64,000 nt of DNA from Acidovorax sp. 210-6 (GCF_010020825.1 NZ_JAACJE010000001.1:992001-1056000), one strand, 5' to 3'. Shown: positions 25,398 to 35,879, counted from the stretch's first letter. The notes: generated by a model not told the origin, from the letters alone. A program made the numbers and translations.

Positions 25398-28300
25398 TTA
25401 GAAACTGTCTTGCGATTTTTCCTGGCTGCGCAGCGCCAGCAGGTGCTCCAATGGCTTTTCGCCCCAGCGCCAGAACATCAGCGGCGTCAGCAAGGTGTCG
25501 AGCAGCGTGGAGCTGACCAGGCCGCCGAAAATCACCACGGCCACGGGGTGCAGCACTTCCTTGCCGGGGGCATCTGCCGACACCAGCAGCGGCACCAGCG
25601 CAAAGGCGGCGACCAGTGCCGTCATCAGCACCGGGGTGAGGCGCTCGAGCGAGCCGCGCACGATGAGCGCTTTGCCAAATTTCTCGCCCTCGAACGCGCA
25701 CAGGTTGATGTAGTGGCTGATCTTGAGGATGCCGTTGCGCGTCGAGATGCCCGTCAACGTGATGAAGCCCACCAGCGCGGCCACCGACAGCGGCTGGCCC
25801 GAGATCCACAGCGCCAGCACACTGCCCACCAGGGCCAGCGGAATATTGCCCATGATGATGAGGGTCAGCACGGTGGATCGGTAGCGGCTGTAGAGCACCA
25901 GGAAGATCATGGCCAGCGACACCAGGGCCAGCAGGGCAATCAACCGGGCCGCCTGCTCCTGGGCCTGGAACTGGCCTTCAAGCGCCGTGAAATATCCTTC
26001 CGGCATGGGCGCGGCGGCCAACGTGGTGCGGATGTCGCCAATGATGCGCGCCATGTCGCTGCCGTCGGTGTTGGCCGACACCACGATGCGTCGGCGCGCG
26101 TTCTCGCGGCTGACCTGGTTGGGGCCTTCGCCGTCTTCGATGGTTGCCAGCAGGGACAGCGGAACCGCCCCCGTGGGGGTTTCGATCAGCAAGCCCTTCA
26201 GGGCGTGCAACCCGCGGTCGTCCTCGGGCAGGCGCACCACCAGGTCAAAGCGGCGGTTGCCTTCAACGATCTGGGTGATGCGTTCGCCTTCGATCATCTG
26301 TTGCAAGGATCTCAAGACCGCACCGGGTGCGACGCCGTAGCGTGCGGCCTGCTCGTAGTCCAGGTGGATCTTGATCTGCGGAATCAGCACCTGCTTCTCG
26401 ATCTGCAGGTCGGTGATGCCCGGAATGCGCGACAGCCGGTCGCGCAGGTCGCCTGCCAGACCGCGCAACGTGTCCAGGTCGTCGCCGTACACCTTCAGCG
26501 CAATCTGTGCCCGCACGCCCGAGAGCAAGTGGTCCAGGCGGTGCGAAATGGGTTGCCCCACGCTGGTGGCTGCGGGCAGGGTGGCCAGCCGGGCGCGAAT
26601 GTCCTGCACCACGGCATCTCGGCTGCGCTCGGACGCCTTGAGGTCGATATCCATCTCGGTGTAGTGCACCCCTTCCGCATGTTCGTCCAGTTCGGCGCGG
26701 CCGGTTCTGCGGCCCACCTGGGTAACCTCAGGAACTTGCATGGCCAGTTGCTCAGCCAGTGTTCCGATGCGGTTGGACTCTTCCAGCGAGGTGCCGGGGT
26801 TGAGCAACACGTTCACCGTGAGCGTGCCTTCGTTGAACGGTGGCAGGAACGACCGGGGAAAGAAGGGCACGCTGGCTGCAACCGCCAGAACCACGACCAT
26901 TGCAGCCGCCAGCAGGCTGCGCGCGTGATCGAACGAGCCGTTCAGCAAACGTGCATCCCAGCGCTTGAGCCAGGCCGCCAGCGGGCTGTCGCCTGCATGC
27001 AGTTGCTTCATGCGCGGCAGCAGGTAGTAGCACAGCACGGGAGTGATGGTGACGGCCACCACCATGCTGGCCAGGATAGACACCACATAGGCAATGCCCA
27101 GGGGGGTGAACAAGCGGCCTTCGATGCCCGGCAGGGCAAACAAGGGCACAAACACCAGCACCACGACCAGGGTTGCATAGACGACGCCCGTACGCACCTC
27201 GCGGGAGGCGGCGGCAATCACCGTCAGGGCCGGGAGCGGCTGCGGTTTCAGGCGGTTTTCCTTCAGGCGGCGCAGCACGTTTTCGACGTCCACCACCGCG
27301 TCGTCCACCAGCTCCCCAATGGCGATGGCCAGCCCCCCCAGCGTCATCGTGTTGATCGACAGGCCGAAATAGTGGAACACCAGCGCGGTGACCATCAGTG
27401 ACAGCGGAATGGCCACCAGAGAGATGACCGTGGTGCGCACATTCAGCAAGAACAGGAATAGCACGACCGCCACCATAATGGCGCCATCGCGCAGGGCTTC
27501 CTGGACGTTGCCCACCGATCGCTCAATGAAATCGGCCTGCTTGAACAAAAATTGGGGCGTTTCAATGCCCTGTGGCAGGGCCTTGTTCAAGGTGGCCATG
27601 GCCTGCTCAACCGCCTGGGTGAGTGCCACGCTGTCAGCGCCGGGCTGCTTTTGCACCGACAAAATCACCGCTGGATGGCCCTTGTAACTGGCATCGCCGC
27701 GCTTGACTGCCGGGGCCAGCCGAACCTCGGCCACCTGGTGCAGCAAAATCGGCTGGGTATTTTTCACCCCCACCACCACGCTGCGCAGGTCTTCCATGCG
27801 GCTGGTACGGCCCACCTGCCGGATCAGGTATTCACGGCCCTGCGCCTGCAAGAAGCCACCGCTGGTGTTGGCGCCGAAGTCGCGCAGCGCTGCGTCTACT
27901 TTTTCCCGTTCAATGCCCAGGGCCTGCAGCCTTGCCGGATCAATCTCCACCCGGTATTGGCGCACCTCTCCGCCGATGGGCGTGACCTGGGCGATGCCCG
28001 GGATGGTGAGCAGCCGGGGGCGAACCACCCAGTCGGCATATTCGCGCACCTGCATCGGGCTGACCTTGGCGGGGTCGGCGGGCAGGGCGATCAGCAGAAT
28101 CTCGCCCATGATGGAAGAAATCGGCCCCATCTGCGGCACGATGCCTTCGGGCAGCTGTTCGCGCACCAGGTTCAGGCGCTCGGCAATCTGCTGGCGGTTG
28201 CGGTAGATGTCGGAGCCCCACTCGAACTCGACATACACGATCGACAGCCCCACGCCGGAGACCGAGCGCACACGGGTCACCCCGGGCATGCCGTTCATGC

Positions 28301-28514
28301 CCGACTCGATGGGAAAGCTCACCAGTTGTTCAACCTCTTCGGGCGCCATGCCGCCGGCTTCGGTCATCAGCGTGACGGTGGGCTTGTTCAGGTCGGGAAA
28401 GACATCGACCGGCATCTGCCGCAGGGTCAGCGCGCCGTAGACCACCAGAAACAGCGACAGGCCCAGCACCATCAGGCGCTGGCGCAGGCTCGTATGGATG
28501 ATGAAATCAAACAT
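25398..28514 (-). CDS. cusA: Heavy-metal efflux RND transporter (CusA/CzcA family)
   Basis: A 1038-residue inner-membrane pump with about twelve membrane segments and two large periplasmic loops. Diagnostic stretches are MPVDVFPDLNKPTVTLMTEA near the N-terminus and GLAIAIGELVDDAVVDVEN in TM4, whose charged residues form the proton relay. The TM4 motif is neither the textbook CzcA nor the CusA version, so the metal cannot be fixed from it; the neighbours favour Cu(I)/Ag(I). It begins 2 bp after cusB. It would form a three-part pump with CusB and the TolC-like protein across the envelope. Confidence 0.9.
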   Translation of the reverse strand: MFDFIIHTSLRQRLMVLGLSLFLVVYGALTLRQMPVDVFPDLNKPTVTLMTEAGGMAPEEVEQLVSFPIESGMNGMPGVTRVRSVSGVGLSIVYVEFEWGSDIYRNRQQIAERLNLVREQLPEGIVPQMGPISSIMGEILLIALPADPAKVSPMQVREYADWVVRPRLLTIPGIAQVTPIGGEVRQYRVEIDPARLQALGIEREKVDAALRDFGANTSGGFLQAQGREYLIRQVGRTSRMEDLRSVVVGVKNTQPILLHQVAEVRLAPAVKRGDASYKGHPAVILSVQKQPGADSVALTQAVEQAMATLNKALPQGIETPQFLFKQADFIERSVGNVQEALRDGAIMVAVVLFLFLLNVRTTVISLVAIPLSLMVTALVFHYFGLSINTMTLGGLAIAIGELVDDAVVDVENVLRRLKENRLKPQPLPALTVIAAASREVRTGVVYATLVVVLVFVPLFALPGIEGRLFTPLGIAYVVSILASMVVAVTITPVLCYYLLPRMKQLHAGDSPLAAWLKRWDARLLNGSFDHARSLLAAAMVVVLAVAASVPFFPRSFLPPFNEGTLTVNVLLNPGTSLEESNRIGTLAEQLAMQVPEVTQVGRRTGRAELDEHAEGVHYTEMDIDLKASERSRDAVVQDIRARLATLPAATSVGQPISHRLDHLLSGVRAQIALKVYGDDLDTLRGLAGDLRDRLSRIPGITDLQIEKQVLIPQIKIHLDYEQAARYGVAPGAVLRSLQQMIEGERITQIVEGNRRFDLVVRLPEDDRGLHALKGLLIETPTGAVPLSLLATIEDGEGPNQVSRENARRRIVVSANTDGSDMARIIGDIRTTLAAAPMPEGYFTALEGQFQAQEQAARLIALLALVSLAMIFLVLYSRYRSTVLTLIIMGNIPLALVGSVLALWISGQPLSVAALVGFITLTGISTRNGILKISHYINLCAFEGEKFGKALIVRGSLERLTPVLMTALVAAFALVPLLVSADAPGKEVLHPVAVVIFGGLVSSTLLDTLLTPLMFWRWGEKPLEHLLALRSQEKSQDSF

Positions 28515-28516
28515 GT

Positions 28517-29638
28517 TCAGCGCACCTGTGCCAGCAGGCTCGCGCCCTGGGTGACCACGCGCTCCCCGGCGGCAATGCCGGAGGTGACAGCGGTGCTTTC
28601 CGCGCTCAGCGCCTGCGCGCGCACTGTGCGGCGTTCAAATTTCTCTGCCGTCGTATGCACCCAGACAGCCTGATCGCCCCCGCCAGCGCGCACCACGGCC
28701 GCCTGCGGAACAGCGGCGCCCTTGTGCGTCTGCCGTGTGGTGGCGATCACTTTGACCGACTGGCCCACCGCCAGTGCATGCTGGTCCGACGGAATGCGGA
28801 ACTGCAGTACCCAGGCCTGCTCACGCAACTGCCTTCCGCTGCCGACAAATTGCAGTTCGGTGCTGGCGCCTGCCACACTGGTGCTGGCCGCTGTAACACC
28901 CTGGGCCAGGGCGGGGTCGTAGGCCAGTGCCTCCACGGTCAGCTGTGCGGGGTTGACCACCTCGAACAGCGTTTCTCGCGCATCGACCACCTGTCCGGCC
29001 ATGACATGCACCGCGCTGACCACGCCCGACACCGGTGCACGCAGCGGCTCCGGCGCCTGCAGACTGGCCTGCAAGGCCTGCCTACGCTGGCGCAGTGCCT
29101 CTGATTCAAGCCGCGCGGCATCAATGGCCGACTGCGGCACGGCGCCCTTGAGCTGGGCGTATCGATCGGCCTTGCGCTGGGCGATGGCTTGTTGTGCATC
29201 CAGGTCGGCCAGCTGGGCCTGCAGGCCGCCGCGTTCGGTGTTGGACACAGTGGGCCGCACATACGCCAGCACTTGCCCTTTGCGGACCAGCTGGCCCAGG
29301 GTGGGCAAACCCTGGGCCGGTGCTTCGATACGCCCCGGCTGGGTGGATTGCACGCGCCCTCCGGCGTTGGCATCGGCCACCACCTTGCCTTGCAGCTCGA
29401 CTGAGGTGGGCAGATCACGGATGTCTGCCCGCACGGTGCGCAAGCCCCATTGCCTCTGGATGGCCTTGGGGATGAACAGGCTGCCGTCGGCCAGGCGCTG
29501 GGGGGCCGTGGTGCCTGTGGCGGGCAGGGGCGCTGCGGCGGGGCCGTGGTCGTGGTCTTCGCCACCGTGGGCGAAGGCTGCACCATGCAAAGCCAGCAGG
29601 CATGCGGCTACCAGGTGGGAAAAATGGGAGGATGTCAT
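28517..29638 (-). CDS. cusB: Periplasmic adaptor of a metal RND pump (CusB/HlyD family)
   Basis: A 373-residue exported adaptor with a signal peptide and a His-rich mature start (AHGGEDHDHGPA). A barrel/lipoyl region (GRIEAPAQGLPTLGQLVRKG), a helical hairpin rich in Ala/Gln (QAQLADLDAQQAIAQRKADR) and closing barrel (APVSGVVSAVHVMAGQVV) follow in the normal order. The helical hairpin would dock the outer-membrane channel. Its ATG overlaps the TGA of the preceding gene and it is 2 bp from cusA, so the three are coupled. Confidence 0.9.
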   Translation of the reverse strand: MTSSHFSHLVAACLLALHGAAFAHGGEDHDHGPAAAPLPATGTTAPQRLADGSLFIPKAIQRQWGLRTVRADIRDLPTSVELQGKVVADANAGGRVQSTQPGRIEAPAQGLPTLGQLVRKGQVLAYVRPTVSNTERGGLQAQLADLDAQQAIAQRKADRYAQLKGAVPQSAIDAARLESEALRQRRQALQASLQAPEPLRAPVSGVVSAVHVMAGQVVDARETLFEVVNPAQLTVEALAYDPALAQGVTAASTSVAGASTELQFVGSGRQLREQAWVLQFRIPSDQHALAVGQSVKVIATTRQTHKGAAVPQAAVVRAGGGDQAVWVHTTAEKFERRTVRAQALSAESTAVTSGIAAGERVVTQGASLLAQVR

Positions 29639-30198
29639 ACGGTGGACCCAGGGGTGATTGCACGGGGGCGACGGCGCAGGGCCACGAGGCCCGCGCCCGA
29701 GAGCAGCAAGGTGCCACCCAGGCCCCAGGCCATCCAGGGTTCGGTTCTCAAGCCGGTCGCGGTAGCCGGGGTGGCAGCGGCTGGGGTGGGCACCTCCAGC
29801 GTGGCGCTCAGAAGATCGGCGGTGTCTTCAGTTTCGATGGTGATGGTCAGCGGGTGCTTGCCCGCCTGGCCGAGCGTGCCCTGGGCCATCCAGTACACGC
29901 CGGGAGACGATTGCGTGGCCTTGGCCTGCATGGTGCCGGTGTCCACTTCCACCTGTGCGCCTTCGACAGGTTCATTGGTGTCGAAGCGGTCGATGTGCAG
30001 CACCAGCCGATCCTGCGCCAGTGTGGCCACCAGTTCGAAGGCATCGGTCTGGGCTTCGGCGCGAGGGCCTTGCGCGGCCATGGGCACAGCAGCGACGACG
30101 GGATTTGGCTCGCTGTGGTCTTCATCGCCATGGGCCAGGGCAGGCAGGGCCGCAGCAGCCAGGGCGGTGCCCAGCAAAAGGTTTCGCAGGTTGTTCAT
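29635..30198 (-). CDS. Exported, C-terminally anchored YtkA-like protein of the metal efflux operon
   Basis: A 187-residue protein with a signal peptide (LLLGTALAAAALPALA), a His/Glu-rich start (HGDEDHSEPN), a beta domain (FELVATLAQDRLVLHIDRFD, PGVYWMAQGTL, HPLTITIETED) and a C-terminal membrane anchor followed by RRRPR. The domain resembles FixH/YtkA-like domains. Both ends overlap neighbours by 4 bp (TolC-like upstream, CusB downstream), showing tight coupling in the tripartite-pump operon. It could present metal to the adaptor. The 69-codon upstream extension of the frame was rejected as shadow. Confidence 0.75.
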   Translation of the reverse strand: MNNLRNLLLGTALAAAALPALAHGDEDHSEPNPVVAAVPMAAQGPRAEAQTDAFELVATLAQDRLVLHIDRFDTNEPVEGAQVEVDTGTMQAKATQSSPGVYWMAQGTLGQAGKHPLTITIETEDTADLLSATLEVPTPAAATPATATGLRTEPWMAWGLGGTLLLSGAGLVALRRRPRAITPGSTV

Positions 30199-31433
30199 TT
30201 CGGAAGGACTCCCAAGGTTTGGAGCATGCGGGACCGGGCGGCCATCAGGGCCACCTGCTGCTGGCCCACCAGGGCCTGGGCCTCGAGTGCGTCGGAGCGC
30301 GCGCGCAGCAGGGCGGTGAGGTCGGTCTCGCCGAGGGCAAAGGCTTTTTCTGCCAGTTGGAGCGTGTCGGTGTCCAGGGCCAGGCGCTCCTGCGCCTGCT
30401 TCCACTGGCGTTCCGTGGTTTCCAGGTGGCGGCGGGCCAGGGCAGCATCAAGCGCCAGCGTGCGTTCCACCTGGTCTATTTCTGCCTGGGCCTGCGCCAG
30501 CTCGGCCAATGCGGCCGACTGGGCCTGGCGCACCAGCGGCTCGGACGACAGCGGAATGGTCAGCTTGACCCCCAGGGTGTTTGCATACGGTTGTCCAGCC
30601 GCGCCGCGGTCGCGCACCATGCGCAAGGCCAGCTCGGGTGACGCACGGCGTGTGGTGTCTGCCGACCGCACCCGTGCCTGCGCCTGGGCGAGGGTGGCCG
30701 ACGCAGCGGCACGCAGGGGGTGCTCCTGGCCGGGGGCGTCCTGAACAGCGGGAGGCTCCGGGTCCAGTTGCACGGGTGCGGCGGTGCCGGTCAGCGCGCG
30801 AAAAGCCTGCTCGGCCTGCAACAGGGCTGCGTCGCTATCGGCCAGGGCACCCTGGGCGGCGAGCACTTCGCGCTGGGCCAGATTGGCGTCGATGCGCGCC
30901 AGTTCACCCGCCCGGTAGCGGCGCTGCACATTCACCAGGAGGGCCTGGGCGGTGTCCACGCGCTGCTGTGCCTGTGCACGGGTCTGGCGTGCAGCCGCCA
31001 CGGCCCACCAGGCCGTGCGCAGCTCGCCCGCCAGTTGCAGGCGCAGCGCATGCTGTTGCGCCACGACCTGCGCCTGGCCGCTGGCAGCCTCGGCGCTTTG
31101 CGCCGCTTTCTGGCCGGGCAGCCACAGCGGAACGGCCATTTCGACCTCCCATTCGCGCTGGCCCTGGTTGGCGTGAAAGCGGTCACTCACTGCGCCCAGC
31201 GACACCGTCGCCGGGCCAGGCGTCAGGCCGTTGGCTGCTTCGATGTTGGCTGCGGCTTGCGCGTTGCGTGCGCTGCCCGCCTGGGCCTGGGGGTGCAGCA
31301 GCCAAGCCTGCTCCAGGGCCTGGGCCAGTGTTTGTGCGGCGGCTGGTGTAGTGGCCAGTACGAAGGTCAGCAACCATCCCGTGAATCGGCCCGGTCTTCT
31401 GTATCGCAAGGGGTGTGAGAGCATGGTCCGCAT
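30195..31433 (-). CDS. Outer-membrane efflux channel, TolC family (CusC/CzcC-like)
   Basis: About 412 residues with a signal peptide ([14 protein letters not shown]) and two repeats of amphipathic helices rich in Ala/Gln/Arg ([40 protein letters not shown]), the pattern of the OEP family. The chosen ATG at 31433 could be replaced by that at 31424; neither has a clear ribosome-binding site. It is the first gene of the long efflux block, starting 53 bp from the cop-box-like site. Length is close to CzcC (about 420). Confidence 0.85.
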   Translation of the reverse strand: MRTMLSHPLRYRRPGRFTGWLLTFVLATTPAAAQTLAQALEQAWLLHPQAQAGSARNAQAAANIEAANGLTPGPATVSLGAVSDRFHANQGQREWEVEMAVPLWLPGQKAAQSAEAASGQAQVVAQQHALRLQLAGELRTAWWAVAAARQTRAQAQQRVDTAQALLVNVQRRYRAGELARIDANLAQREVLAAQGALADSDAALLQAEQAFRALTGTAAPVQLDPEPPAVQDAPGQEHPLRAAASATLAQAQARVRSADTTRRASPELALRMVRDRGAAGQPYANTLGVKLTIPLSSEPLVRQAQSAALAELAQAQAEIDQVERTLALDAALARRHLETTERQWKQAQERLALDTDTLQLAEKAFALGETDLTALLRARSDALEAQALVGQQQVALMAARSRMLQTLGVLPK

Positions 31434-31470
31434 GGTGCTGCGTGCCCCCCGACGGGCAGATTTCCGGAAG

Positions 31471-31486
31471 ATTACAAATCTGTCAT
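31471..31486. promoter_or_regulatory. Cop-box-like operator between the efflux operon and copRS
   Basis: The sequence ATTACAAATCTGTCAT reads ATGACAGATTTGTAAT on the other strand, matching the CopR/CusR box form TGACA-N4-TGTAAT. It lies between the divergent TolC-like gene and copR, so phosphorylated CopR could control both directions. Confidence 0.7.
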
Positions 31487-31551
31487 CTACGTGCGTGGCC
31501 GCGGTGAGGCAGGCACAATCCGGCGCAGAGCCCTGTCGCAGCACCGCGCCC

Positions 31552-32226
31552 ATGAAAATCCTCATCGTTGAAGACGAGCCCAAGACGGGCGACTACCTCC
31601 AGCAGGGTCTGGCGGAGTCGGGCTTTGTGGTCGATCTGGCGCGCAATGGTGTGGACGGTTTGCACCTGGCGGTCACCGGCGACCACGACCTGCTGGTGCT
31701 CGACGTGATGCTGCCCGGCCTCAACGGCTGGCAGGTGCTGGAGACTTTGCGCCGCAGCGGCAAGGAGATACCGGTGCTTTTTTTGACCGCGCGCGACCAG
31801 GTAGAGGATCGTGTCAGGGGCCTGGAGCTGGGGGCTGACGACTACCTGGTCAAGCCGTTCGCGTTCTCGGAGTTTCTGGCGCGTGTGCGCACCCTGCTGC
31901 GCCGGGGCCGAAGCGGCATGGAATCCACCGCGCTGCGCGCCGCCGACCTGGAACTGGACCTGTTGCGCCGCCGCGTGGTACGCGGTGGGCAGCGCATCGA
32001 CCTGACCGCCAAGGAGTTTGCGCTGCTGGAGCTGCTGATGCGCCGTCAGGGCGAGGTGCTGCCGCGCTCGCTGATCGCCTCGCAGGTCTGGGACATGAAT
32101 TTCGACAGCGACACCAACGTCATCGAGGTGGCCATGCGCCGCCTGCGCGCCAAGGTGGACGATGCCTTCGAGCCCAAGCTCATCCGCACCGTGCGTGGCA
32201 TGGGCTACGTGCTGGAGGCTCCGTGA
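31552..32226 (+). CDS. copR: Heavy-metal response regulator, OmpR family (CopR/CusR)
   Basis: A 224-residue cytoplasmic regulator: receiver domain with phospho-acceptor Asp51 ([10 protein letters not shown]), acidic pair in VEDEP, Lys in YLVKPFAF; then a winged-helix DNA-binding domain ([42 protein letters not shown]). The sequence is close to the CusR/CopR/CzcR group ([20 protein letters not shown]). The frame is open far upstream; the ATG at 31552 is the family start. Its stop overlaps the GTG of the sensor kinase gene. Confidence 0.93.
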   Translation: MKILIVEDEPKTGDYLQQGLAESGFVVDLARNGVDGLHLAVTGDHDLLVLDVMLPGLNGWQVLETLRRSGKEIPVLFLTARDQVEDRVRGLELGADDYLVKPFAFSEFLARVRTLLRRGRSGMESTALRAADLELDLLRRRVVRGGQRIDLTAKEFALLELLMRRQGEVLPRSLIASQVWDMNFDSDTNVIEVAMRRLRAKVDDAFEPKLIRTVRGMGYVLEAP

Positions 32227-33602
32227 TCGCACGTCTTTCGCTGACGGCGCGGCTCACGCTGCTGTTCACCCTGGGTTCGGTCGCCGTGCTGCTGGCTTTG
32301 GGCGGGCTGGTCGGGAGGGCGATCGAACGCCACTTCGAGGATCTGGACCGTGCTGAACTCACGGGCAAGCTGCAGCATGCCCAACACCTCATTGCGCAGG
32401 TGGATTCCCTGGCACAACTCGAACGCCTGTCCGCGCCGCTGGGGGATGCATTCCTGGCGCACCATGACTTGGTAGTGCGAGTTCTCGGGCCAGACCAGCA
32501 GGTCTTGCTGGCGACGCCCGATGCGCAGTGGCCACCGCAGTTGCCGGTGCTGGCCACAGAGCTGGCCTTGGCGCCGCTGTGGACATGGGCGCAGGACGGA
32601 AAGAACTACCGGGGTCTGGCGGCAACGTTCCCAACGGCCATGGGTACGCAGGTGCAGGTGGCCATGGCCATCGACAGCGAACACCACGATGCCTTCCTGC
32701 GCGCCTTTCAGCGCAGCCTGTGGCTGTTTGTGGCTTGCGCGGCCTTGCTCATGGGGCTGCTGGGTTGGTTTGCCGCGCGCCGGGGCCTTGCGCCGCTGCG
32801 CTCCATGCGTGAACAGGCGGCCGGGGTGACGGCACACAGCCTGGACCGGCGCCTGCCCGCGCAGGCCGTGCCTGCCGAGCTGGCCGACCTCGCCGCCACC
32901 CTGAACGAAATGCTCGAGCGCCTGGAAGAGGCCTTCCGGCGCCTGTCCGATTTTTCCTCTGACCTGGCCCATGAGCTGCGCACCCCCATCAGCAACCTGA
33001 TGATGCAGACGCAGGTGGCGCTGAGCCGCCCGCGCGATGCCGATAGCTACCGTGCCACCCTGGAATCGAACGCTGAAGAGTTTGAACGCCTGGCGCGCAT
33101 GATTGCCGACATGCTGTTTCTGGCCAAGGCCGAGAACGGTCTGGCCATCGTGCATGGCGAGCCGGTGGATCTGGCGCGCGAGGTGCGCGACCTGTTTGAC
33201 TTTTACGAGGCGCTGGCCGACGAGCGGCGCATCGCTTTGGTGCTCACGGGTGACGGCATGGTGCAGGGTGACCGGCTCATGCTGCGCAGGGCGCTGAACA
33301 ACCTGTTGTCCAATGCTCTGCGCCACACTCCGCCGGGAGGCCGGGTGACGGTGGCCATCGTGCGCCAGGAAGGCCCGTTGTTGCTGCAGGTGGAAAACAC
33401 GGGCGAGACAATTCCCGCGCAGCATCTGGACCGCTTGTTTGAGCGCTTCTACCGTGTGGATCCTGCGCGCCAGCATGCCGCAGGCGAAGGCACAGGGCTG
33501 GGTCTTGCCATCACACAGGCCATCCTGCGCGCACACCAGGGCGAGGTGTCCGCCGCGTCGGCCGGTGGACGGACCGTATTCACCCTGCGCTTTCCCTACT
33601 GA
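32223..33602 (+). CDS. copS: Heavy-metal sensor histidine kinase (CopS/CusS)
   Basis: A 459-residue membrane kinase. Two membrane segments ([19 protein letters not shown] and [19 protein letters not shown]) bracket a periplasmic sensor loop of about 140 residues. A HAMP region, H-box [21 protein letters not shown]-box [14 protein letters not shown] and G-boxes ([18 protein letters not shown]) follow. It would phosphorylate CopR in response to periplasmic copper or silver. The start is a GTG inside the copR stop (GTGA). The stop is two bases from the convergent GST gene. Confidence 0.92.
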   Translation: MIARLSLTARLTLLFTLGSVAVLLALGGLVGRAIERHFEDLDRAELTGKLQHAQHLIAQVDSLAQLERLSAPLGDAFLAHHDLVVRVLGPDQQVLLATPDAQWPPQLPVLATELALAPLWTWAQDGKNYRGLAATFPTAMGTQVQVAMAIDSEHHDAFLRAFQRSLWLFVACAALLMGLLGWFAARRGLAPLRSMREQAAGVTAHSLDRRLPAQAVPAELADLAATLNEMLERLEEAFRRLSDFSSDLAHELRTPISNLMMQTQVALSRPRDADSYRATLESNAEEFERLARMIADMLFLAKAENGLAIVHGEPVDLAREVRDLFDFYEALADERRIALVLTGDGMVQGDRLMLRRALNNLLSNALRHTPPGGRVTVAIVRQEGPLLLQVENTGETIPAQHLDRLFERFYRVDPARQHAAGEGTGLGLAITQAILRAHQGEVSAASAGGRTVFTLRFPY

Positions 33603-33603
33603 T

Positions 33604-34227
33604 TCAAACCGCCCGGGCGCAGGGGCGTTCGGCAATGCGGTCGCGCCAGGCCTGCAGGTGCGGCATGTCCTCGGCGCCAGGGACAAACTTCATCAATCCG
33701 CGGGCGAACTCCAGCGCGCAGAAGGCGGTGATGTCGGCAATGGTGAAGCGCTCGCCCGCCACATAGGGTTGCTGCGCCAGCGTGTCGTCCAGCCAGCGCG
33801 CAGCCTCGCGCATCTTGAGGCCTTCGCTCTGGCCGTAGTCGGGGAACTGGGGCTGCTCCAGCACCGCCAGGCCGGGGTGCGTGTGGCGAATGCAGTGGCC
33901 AATGCGCGCAAACAGGTACCACTCCACGCGCCGGTCGGCCATCTCGATGAAGGCGCGTTCCTCGAAGTCCTGGCCCATGAGGTTGGGCTCGGGGTAGCGC
34001 CCCTCCAGCCAGGTGCAGATAGCGCGGGTCTCGGTCAGGATGCGGCCGTCGTCCAGCTCCAGCGCGGGAACGGTGGCCAGCGGGCTCTTGGTGCGAAAGG
34101 CTTGCGCCTTGTGCTCTTGCGCGTTCAGGTCCACGGGCACCAGCGCGATGCCGGTGATGCCTTTTTCGGCCATGAACATGGTCACGCGGCGTGGGTTGGG
34201 GGCGCGGGGGGCGGTGTAGAGCTGCAT
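33604..34227 (-). CDS. Glutathione S-transferase family protein
   Basis: A 207-residue cytoplasmic protein. The thioredoxin-like N-terminal domain (MQLYTAPRAPNPRRVTMFMA; cis-Pro in SPLATVPALELDDG; ETRAICTWLE) and helical C-terminal domain (FTIADITAFCALEF) match GSTs. Instead of a Ser/Cys at the usual N-terminal site it has APNPRRV. Such proteins conjugate glutathione or reduce disulfides; the substrate is unknown. It follows a second GST gene on the same strand by 20 bp, so the two are probably one unit. Confidence 0.88.
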   Translation of the reverse strand: MQLYTAPRAPNPRRVTMFMAEKGITGIALVPVDLNAQEHKAQAFRTKSPLATVPALELDDGRILTETRAICTWLEGRYPEPNLMGQDFEERAFIEMADRRVEWYLFARIGHCIRHTHPGLAVLEQPQFPDYGQSEGLKMREAARWLDDTLAQQPYVAGERFTIADITAFCALEFARGLMKFVPGAEDMPHLQAWRDRIAERPCARAV

Positions 34228-34247
34228 TGCGGGTCTCCGGAACGGTT

Positions 34248-34958
34248 TCAGACGCCCGATGGGCGCGACTGGCCCATCTCCACCATCTTGCGCGCTTCCT
34301 CGGCAAACTGGCGTTCCTTTTCCTCGCGGTCGGGACCGTTCTCGCGCATGGAGGGCGGCATGAGGATGCCTTTTTGAACGGCGGGGCGCGCGCGGATGGC
34401 CTCCACCCAGCGCTGCAAGTGGGGCAGGTCGTCGATCGGCACGCCCGACCAGCGGTGCGTGCGCACCCAGGCCCAGTTGGCGATGTCGGCGATGGAATAG
34501 TCGCCCGCCAGGTATTCGTGCTGCTGCAGGTGGGTGTCGAGCACGCGGAACAGGCGCTTGGATTCGCCCTGGTAGCGGTCGATGGCGGGCTGGATCTTCT
34601 CGGCGAAGTAGCGGAAGAACACGTTGGCCTGGCCCATCATGGGGCCAATGCCACCCATCTGGAACATGAGCCACTGCACCACGCGCGAGCGGCCCTTGGC
34701 ATCCTGGGGCAGGAGGCGCCCGGTCTTCTCGGCCAGGTACATCAGGATGGCGCCGGACTCGAACACCGCGAAGTCCTCTGCGTCGCGGTCCACGATGGCT
34801 GGAATGCGTCCGTTGGGGTTGATGGCCAGGAACCAGGGCTCCTTCTGGACCCCGCGCGCGAGGTCGAGCACATGCAACTCGTAGGGCAGGCCCAGTTCCT
34901 CCAGCGCGATGGAGACCTTGTGCCCGTTGGGCGTGGCGGCGGTGTAGAGGTCGATCAT
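34248..34958 (-). CDS. Glutathione S-transferase, YfcG/YghU-like disulfide-bond oxidoreductase
   Basis: A 236-residue GST. The start [20 protein letters not shown] is close to the YfcG/Nu-class pattern, where Thr-Pro-Asn contacts the disulfide; cis-Pro in [27 protein letters not shown] and [11 protein letters not shown] fit too. An ATG three codons upstream (34967) is possible. Nu-class enzymes bind two glutathiones and reduce disulfides. The charged C-terminal tail ([15 protein letters not shown]) is longer than in YfcG. Confidence 0.88.
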   Translation of the reverse strand: MIDLYTAATPNGHKVSIALEELGLPYELHVLDLARGVQKEPWFLAINPNGRIPAIVDRDAEDFAVFESGAILMYLAEKTGRLLPQDAKGRSRVVQWLMFQMGGIGPMMGQANVFFRYFAEKIQPAIDRYQGESKRLFRVLDTHLQQHEYLAGDYSIADIANWAWVRTHRWSGVPIDDLPHLQRWVEAIRARPAVQKGILMPPSMRENGPDREEKERQFAEEARKMVEMGQSRPSGV

Positions 34959-35004
34959 GCGGGCCATTATGCGCAGCCGGGCGCAGGCCTGCTGTCGCCA
35001 GGGT

Positions 35005-35868
35005 TCAGGCCGCCAGGGCCTGCGGCAGCCGCGCCCGCATGCCCGCCGCCAGGGGCTCCAGCATGGCGCGGGTGGGGCCGTCGTGCGCTGCGCAGGCCAG
35101 ACCCAGATGGCGCTCGAAGGCGATGGGCCCCGCTTCCAGCGGGCGCACGACCGTGCGGCGCGCATGGTGCGCGTGCGATGCCGGAACGATGGCCAGGCCC
35201 AGCCCCAGCTCCACCATGTGCAGCAGGAGTTCTTCGCGGGCCGCGCTGGCGCGCACGTCCGGCACCACGCCGCGCTCGGCCAGCAGCCGCGCGAACGACT
35301 GCTGCTGCGGGCAATAGGGCCGCTCGATCAGGGGCATGCCCTGCAGGTCGTCCCAGGCAAAGCCTTTGCGAAAGCGCAGCGGGTGCGATTCGGGGACAAG
35401 CATCACATAGGGCTCGCGCCACAGCGGCACAAAGACGTCGGTGGCGCGCTTGCAGCTTTCGGCCACCAGGCCCAGTTGCGCCTCTTCCATGGACGCCGTG
35501 AGCCGCAGGGTGGCGCCGGGCAGGTGCTGGTCGAGCAGCGCGATCAGCGGCGCGGCGGTGTGTACGAGCACGTCGTCCTGCAGGTACAGGCCCAGGGTGG
35601 CGCGCGGGCTGTCGCGGAAATCGCGCACCATGGCCGTGGACTGGGCCAGCAGGCTGCAGGCGCGCGGGTACAGGCGCTCGCCCGCCGGGGTGGGCGCCAG
35701 GCCGCTGCGGCTGCGCTCGAACAGCACTGTGCCCAGGGCCTCCTCCAGCCCCTTGATGGCCATGCTGATGGAGGGCTGGGCCACGAAACAGCGGCGTGCC
35801 GCCGCCGTGACGGACCGCTCCTCGAAGGCGGCGACGAAGTAGCCCAGGGCGCGCAGGTCGACCAGCAT
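35005..35868 (-). CDS. LysR family transcriptional regulator
   Basis: A 287-residue regulator. The N-terminal HTH ([20 protein letters not shown] then [16 protein letters not shown]) is typical, with an effector-binding domain following. It differs from the common QSxxSxxI form (AQPSISMAI). It starts 11 bp after the NTF2-like gene on the same strand, so it may regulate that gene or the downstream GST pair 46 bp away. The effector is unknown. Confidence 0.88.
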   Translation of the reverse strand: MLVDLRALGYFVAAFEERSVTAAARRCFVAQPSISMAIKGLEEALGTVLFERSRSGLAPTPAGERLYPRACSLLAQSTAMVRDFRDSPRATLGLYLQDDVLVHTAAPLIALLDQHLPGATLRLTASMEEAQLGLVAESCKRATDVFVPLWREPYVMLVPESHPLRFRKGFAWDDLQGMPLIERPYCPQQQSFARLLAERGVVPDVRASAAREELLLHMVELGLGLAIVPASHAHHARRTVVRPLEAGPIAFERHLGLACAAHDGPTRAMLEPLAAGMRARLPQALAA

Positions 35869-35879
35869 GGCGGGTGCTG

